Shown here in pieces: positions 60,304 through 64,000 of a stretch of DNA of 64,000 bases; the first letter of the stretch is position 1; each line of letters begins with the position of its first letter. Source of the DNA: Clostridium_AD sp050717635 (GTDB lineage: Bacteria; Bacillota; Clostridia; Clostridiales; Clostridiaceae); NCBI RefSeq assembly GCF_050717635.1, contig NZ_JBOITO010000013.1, positions 124,001-188,000 of the forward strand. Reading direction: 5' to 3'. A model generated the notes under the pieces. That model was not told the origin of the DNA, did not search any database, and saw only the letters and a program-made list of their open reading frames with translations. The position numbers and the translations under genes are program-made.

Positions 60304-60417
60304 AAGATTTATCTCCCATATAATATTTGAAGTATATAAATGATTTTATCCATTATGCGAAAAATATATCAATGTCTAGAAAAAAAACAATGATTTTAAA
60401 ATGAAAGGAGTATAGAT

Positions 60418-61143
60418 ATGAGAACTATATATTTTTATTTATGTCTTACTATTAATTTAATATGGATAGATTTTAAGAAATTAAAATATAATAACATGAG
60501 AAAACATAATACTAAAGTAGAGATAAAAGATTATTTATATAAATTAGTTACAAATTGGTCTAATTATGTACTTAAAATTGCGGGTTTAGATTTAACGGTG
60601 GTAGGGAAAGAAAATGTACCAAATGTACCTTGTGTTTTTGTGGGAAATCATCAAAGTAATTTCGATATACCAGCGATACTAGCTAATACTAATAGACTCA
60701 CTGGTGTGATTGCTAAAAAAAATATGGAGAAAATACCAATAATGAGTTATTGGATGAGAAAAATTCATTGCGTGTTTATGGATAGAGAGAATCCTAGAGA
60801 GGCATTAAAGTCAATTTCAGAGGGTATTGAAAATTTAAAAGATGGATACTCTATGCTTATCTTTCCAGAAGGGACTAGAAGTAGAAGTAATAATATGGGA
60901 GAATTTAAGAAAGGTAGTATGAGGCTGGCGATAAAGGCTGGAGTGCCAATTGTTCCAATAACTATTTACGATACTCACAAAGCAATGGAAGGTAATGATG
61001 GGAAAATAAAAAAGGCTAATGCTAAGATTATAATAGGTAAACCTATATATACAGACCATATGTCTAAGGAAGAAAAAGCAAACATAGGAGAAACAGTAAA
61101 AAGTATAATTCAATACAATTTAGATAAAGAAAGAATAGGCTAA
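60418..61143 (+). CDS. plsC: 1-acyl-sn-glycerol-3-phosphate acyltransferase
   Basis: The 241-residue membrane-bound acyltransferase makes phosphatidic acid. The catalytic motif GNHQSNFD (HxxxxD), the FMDRENPREAL region, the glycerol-phosphate motif LIFPEGTRSRS and VPIVPITIYDT are intact. One N-terminal hydrophobic segment is present. GAAAGGAG is seven bases before the ATG. It is monocistronic and divergent from the MBL-fold gene. Confidence 0.92.
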   Translation: MRTIYFYLCLTINLIWIDFKKLKYNNMRKHNTKVEIKDYLYKLVTNWSNYVLKIAGLDLTVVGKENVPNVPCVFVGNHQSNFDIPAILANTNRLTGVIAKKNMEKIPIMSYWMRKIHCVFMDRENPREALKSISEGIENLKDGYSMLIFPEGTRSRSNNMGEFKKGSMRLAIKAGVPIVPITIYDTHKAMEGNDGKIKKANAKIIIGKPIYTDHMSKEEKANIGETVKSIIQYNLDKERIG

Positions 61144-61188
61144 AAACTAGTTTTATAAATAGTGTATTTTTTTTTATGGGAATTAGTG

Positions 61189-62637
61189 TTATGGATTTAT
61201 TAGGAGCACTGTAGATTTTAACCTAGTCATAGCTTCAATACTATATCTTATACCTTGAGTACCCATGCCAGAGGATTTTGTTCCGGAAAATGGAAAATGG
61301 TCAGGGCCTCTTTCGGGTTTATTATTGATCTGGACGGTACCTACCTCTAGTTTACTCGCAATATTAAAGGCGTCATCTATATTTTTAGTGTAAACAGAAG
61401 ACTGAAGGCCATATTCAGATTTGTTAGCTATGTCTATAGCCTCGTCAATATTATTAACTCTAATTACTGGGAGTACAGGGCCAAAGGGTTCTTCCCAAGC
61501 CAGGCGCATATCTGTAGTAACATTATCAAATAAGGTAGGGTAAATCAAATTTTTTTCTCGCTTGTTTCCACATAGTAAAGTAGCACCTCTCTTTATAGCA
61601 TCATCAATGAGCTCTTGAATGTAGTCCGCAGCTCTATTATCTATGAGTGGAGTTATCTCGCAATTATTTTCTGGGTTTCCTACTTTTAGAAGTTTAATAT
61701 TTTTGATTAAAGCTAAGATTAGGGCATCTGCTATATCATTCATAACTAAAACTCTTTTAACAGCAGTGCATCGTTGTCCTGAATAGCTAAAAGCCCCGGT
61801 AACAATGTCACTAGCAGCACATTCAATATCTGCATCGCTTAAGATTATAGCAGCATCTTTGCCACCAAGCTCCATAATTATAGGCACCATACCAGCAACC
61901 TTAGCTATATGTTTTCCTACCTTGGTACTTCCTGTAAAATTTATAAAATTAATATCACTGTGGGTTACCAAATAATCACCGATTTCAGAACTTTTGCAGG
62001 TTATTGTGTTTAGTACTCCATTCGGAACACCTGCTTCATGAAATAGTGCTACTAGATGAAGCGAGCTAATGGCTCCTTGAGTTGAAGGCTTTAGAATAAC
62101 ACTGTTTCCGCCAATTAGGGCTGGGGCAATCTTTGAGGCAGAAAGATTAATAGGATAATTAAAAGGCGATATTGCAAGGACTACACCTACTGGTACTTTA
62201 GTTACAAAGGATATTTTATTTTTTTTGAAACCTGGGAAATTATCTGCACCTATAGTTTCACCTTCTAAATGTTTACCAGCATCTGCAGTAAATCTAATAA
62301 AATTTGCAGTTCTTTTTATCTCAGCAATACAGGAGTTTTTATCTTTAGCTATTTCCACTTGCATAATGGAGGATAAATGATCAATGTTTTCATCTAGTAG
62401 CGTAGCACATTTATGCAAAACTTTAGCACGAGAGCTAATAGGCATATCTGCCCAAGCGTTTTGAGAAACTTTTGAATTTAAAATCACAGTATTAACTTGT
62501 TCTTTACTCATAGCTGGGATTTTACCTATTAAACTGTTGTCCACAGGAGAGAATATGTCTATAGTATTAATAGATGTAATCCATTCACCATTCATCAAAT
62601 TTTTGTAATTTTTATCTTGGCACATACCTTCAAACAA
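61189..62637 (-). CDS. gapN: NADP-dependent non-phosphorylating glyceraldehyde-3-phosphate dehydrogenase
   Basis: The 482-residue aldehyde dehydrogenase is closely similar in motifs to streptococcal GapN: AISPFNYPINLSASKIAPAL, NFINFTGSTKVGKHIAKVAG, the general base in MELGGKDAAI, the nucleophile in YSGQRCTAVKRVLVM, TDMRLAWEEPFGPVLP and a C-terminal SGTKSSGMGTQGI. It oxidises glyceraldehyde-3-phosphate to 3-phosphoglycerate while making NADPH and no ATP. The start is TTG at 62637 with GAGG seven bases upstream. It is monocistronic. Confidence 0.9.
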   Translation of the reverse strand: MFEGMCQDKNYKNLMNGEWITSINTIDIFSPVDNSLIGKIPAMSKEQVNTVILNSKVSQNAWADMPISSRAKVLHKCATLLDENIDHLSSIMQVEIAKDKNSCIAEIKRTANFIRFTADAGKHLEGETIGADNFPGFKKNKISFVTKVPVGVVLAISPFNYPINLSASKIAPALIGGNSVILKPSTQGAISSLHLVALFHEAGVPNGVLNTITCKSSEIGDYLVTHSDINFINFTGSTKVGKHIAKVAGMVPIIMELGGKDAAIILSDADIECAASDIVTGAFSYSGQRCTAVKRVLVMNDIADALILALIKNIKLLKVGNPENNCEITPLIDNRAADYIQELIDDAIKRGATLLCGNKREKNLIYPTLFDNVTTDMRLAWEEPFGPVLPVIRVNNIDEAIDIANKSEYGLQSSVYTKNIDDAFNIASKLEVGTVQINNKPERGPDHFPFSGTKSSGMGTQGIRYSIEAMTRLKSTVLLINP

Positions 62638-62733
62638 AAAATCACCTCGCTTTAAAATTGTATATTTATATTTACTTTAGTATAGTATTAACCAAAGATA
62701 AGTATATTATTGATTCAAATGTAGAAATGATAC

Positions 62734-63042
62734 TTAATCGTGTCTTTTGGTTATAATATTTTGAATTATAGATATTTTAGCTTGTAATGATTTATTTTCT
62801 GCTTGTAAAGTTAATATGGTTTTTTCAGCTATTTTATTTTTATTATGTTGAATATTTAAAATTTGCTGTAATTCTCTGTTTATATTCATTTTTTCTTTGA
62901 TAATTGGTTTGTAAATTTTGCTTAAAGTAAAATTTTTATTGATTAAAAAGTATATTTTATTATAAAATGAAATCAGATATAATTTAGTTTTTTTATTTAT
63001 GTATTTTATGTTGCTACTAATTCTATTTATAAGTTCATTCAT
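62734..63042 (-). CDS. Small coiled-coil protein of unknown function
   Basis: The 102-residue, lysine-rich protein has an N-terminal amphipathic region and a C-terminal coiled coil (about 60-98, LTLQAENKSLQAKISIIQNI). There is no signal peptide and I recognise no family. TGAGGTGA lies eight to ten bases upstream of the ATG. It is divergent from the next gene, which also begins with a coiled coil; a functional link is only suggested by position. Confidence 0.6.
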   Translation of the reverse strand: MNELINRISSNIKYINKKTKLYLISFYNKIYFLINKNFTLSKIYKPIIKEKMNINRELQQILNIQHNKNKIAEKTILTLQAENKSLQAKISIIQNIITKRHD

Positions 63043-63101
63043 ACATAATCACCTCAATTACATTTTACATATATAATACTAGGAAAGGCAAGGTAATAAT
63101 A

Positions 63102-63542
63102 ATGGATAGAGATAGTAATAATTATTATTTAACTGCGGTGGAAAATAAAATTAATAAGTTGAACTACAAGAAAGAGCAATATGAACTAAAATTAACCAAA
63201 GAAAAAGAGATTTTGAAAAAAAATAATTCTGATATAGAAAAGTTAAAATTTGAAAAAGATATTTTGCGAGATGGATACAATAGTCTACTAGAATTACTTC
63301 AGAGTGATGGAATGATTTTCGAGATGAATTTTAGCCAATATAAACCTCACCAGTGGGAAAATTTATTCTTAGTTAAAACAATAAGAGGATATGAAATTCA
63401 AACTAAAGCAGGCAGTAATTTAATGATGTTAGATAAAAATATTTCAAAAATATTAAAAGATATAAGTAAAAGAGATTCCTATAGTCTAATTGTTATAAGA
63501 ACCACAGATAAAACTGCTTTGGTTCAGTTAAGATTTAAATAA
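63102..63542 (+). CDS. Coiled-coil protein of unknown function
   Basis: The 146-residue protein begins with a long charged coiled coil (about 10-70, rich in Lys and Glu) and ends with a small domain of about 70 residues (NFSQYKPHQWENLFLVKTIRGYEIQTK...). No membrane segment or known motif is visible. AAGG is eight bases before the ATG. A clear terminator follows. Confidence 0.65.
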   Translation: MDRDSNNYYLTAVENKINKLNYKKEQYELKLTKEKEILKKNNSDIEKLKFEKDILRDGYNSLLELLQSDGMIFEMNFSQYKPHQWENLFLVKTIRGYEIQTKAGSNLMMLDKNISKILKDISKRDSYSLIVIRTTDKTALVQLRFK

Positions 63543-63557
63543 GAAATTGTTACAATG

Positions 63558-63592
63558 AAAAAGAAGCTAAATTTGAAATTTAGCTTCTTTTA
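63558..63592. terminator. Terminator between the coiled-coil and DUF378 genes
   Basis: AAAAGAAGCTAAAT pairs with ATTTAGCTTCTTTT around a short loop. It serves both convergent genes. Confidence 0.88.
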
Positions 63593-63617
63593 ACAATGTG
63601 AAATATTTACTTAGAAA

Positions 63618-63839
63618 TTATTTAACTTCAGTTGTATCTCTGTCTCCATATCTGCTTTTTCCTAAGAAGGATAAAGAGTATAGTCCACAAATACCAACTA
63701 AAGCAAATATTATTCTAGTAAATGCAGTACCTGTTCCAAATAAGCTTGATACTAGGTCAAATTGGAAAAATCCGATTAGTCCCCAATTCACAGCTCCTAT
63801 AATAACTAATACGAGTGCAGTAATGTCTAATGCTCTCAA
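63618..63839 (-). CDS. DUF378-family small membrane protein
   Basis: The 73-residue protein has two membrane helices: LDITALVLVIIGAVNWGLIGFF with the family motif GAVNWGLIGF, and IIFALVGICGLYSL. A polar C-terminus (KSRYGDRDTTEVK) follows. The family is of unknown function. GGAG is nine bases before the TTG at 63839, so I prefer it to the ATG at 63848, which abuts the ribosome site. Confidence 0.85.
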   Translation of the reverse strand: MRALDITALVLVIIGAVNWGLIGFFQFDLVSSLFGTGTAFTRIIFALVGICGLYSLSFLGKSRYGDRDTTEVK

Positions 63840-63920
63840 TGTATACATCTCCTTTTTATAAAGTTTTCAGTATTATTGTTTGCAATTTTTAAAAAATTAT
63901 TACTGCTTTTTAAAAAAAAA

Positions 63921-64000
63921 TTATTTAATTTCTCCATGTATCTCATAATGTGTTATTTCCTTTATAATATTAGTGTCATCAACAAATATTACGGTAGGTT
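63921..64000 (-). CDS. 3' end of an unidentified minus-strand gene (partial)
   Basis: One minus-strand frame is open from the right edge to a TAA at 63923-63921, and the other two are closed early. The visible C-terminus includes PTVIFVDDTNIIKEITHYE. The rest of the gene lies outside the window, and the fragment is too short to assign. Confidence 0.5.
   Translation of the reverse strand, partial: PTVIFVDDTNIIKEITHYEIHGEIK

Overview
The window is chromosomal DNA of a low-GC Gram-positive anaerobe, most likely a member of Clostridium sensu stricto. The signs are very AT-rich sequence, strong Shine-Dalgarno sites (GGAGG or GGGGG), TTG and GTG starts, rho-independent terminators after most genes, and a typical clostridial gene set: glgCDAP, PerR and Fur regulators, MurT/GatD, RRNPP-like regulators, PadR, and gapN beside PEP carboxykinase. 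The species cannot be named from the sequence alone. I see no prophage, CRISPR array, rRNA operon or plasmid functions. The single mobile component is a REP-associated (Y1/HUH) transposase with dispersed copies of its terminal repeat.

Layout. 0-9.5 kb holds a bactofilin, a possible C-rich small RNA, an orphan solute-binding lipoprotein, PerR, a PIN-PhoH ATPase, a phosphodiester glycosidase with a beta-propeller-like partner, and an LPXTG-anchored 5'-nucleotidase. 9.7-15.6 kb holds a site-2 protease followed by a histidine kinase, a response regulator, an ABC ATPase and two ABC-2 permeases, arranged like linearmycin-type antibiotic-sensing/resistance loci. 15.7-21.1 kb holds trmB, a permease pair of the YcgR/YcgQ type, the transposase element, and asd, whose stop codon lies inside the element's terminal repeat. 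21.3-28.7 kb holds speD and the glycogen operon glgC-glgD-glgA-glgP.

28.9-35.7 kb holds a guanine riboswitch upstream of an xpt gene that lacks an ordinary start codon, an S1-domain protein with an HNH-like gene, a degV-padR operon with a candidate PadR operator, and a PTS IIC-like permease with an operator just downstream of its promoter. 35.8-45.7 kb holds corA and mntP divergently transcribed around a 20-bp inverted repeat, pepD, a second Fur-family regulator, an HD-GYP phosphodiesterase, a rhomboid protease, ftsH preceded by an overlapping leader ORF, a viroplasmin-RNase H protein and a small YtxH-like protein. 45.8-53.6 kb holds two tandem HTH-TPR regulators, the capA-murT-gatD cell-wall operon and a TPR protein. 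53.8-64 kb holds pckA, a transglutaminase-like protein, pfk, a beta-lactamase-fold protein, tRNA-Ile, a ComEC-like hydrolase, plsC, gapN and small coiled-coil or membrane proteins.

Together the genes describe central and storage carbon metabolism (glycogen, PFK, GapN, PEPCK), cell-envelope maintenance (MurT/GatD, CapA, PlsC, FtsH, ABC export, rhomboid) and metal or redox control (PerR, Fur, CorA, MntP). The most unusual signals are regulatory: the C-rich sRNA candidate, the ftsH leader ORF, the missing xpt start, the operator palindromes, and the transposase-linked repeat that sits just 3' of several genes.
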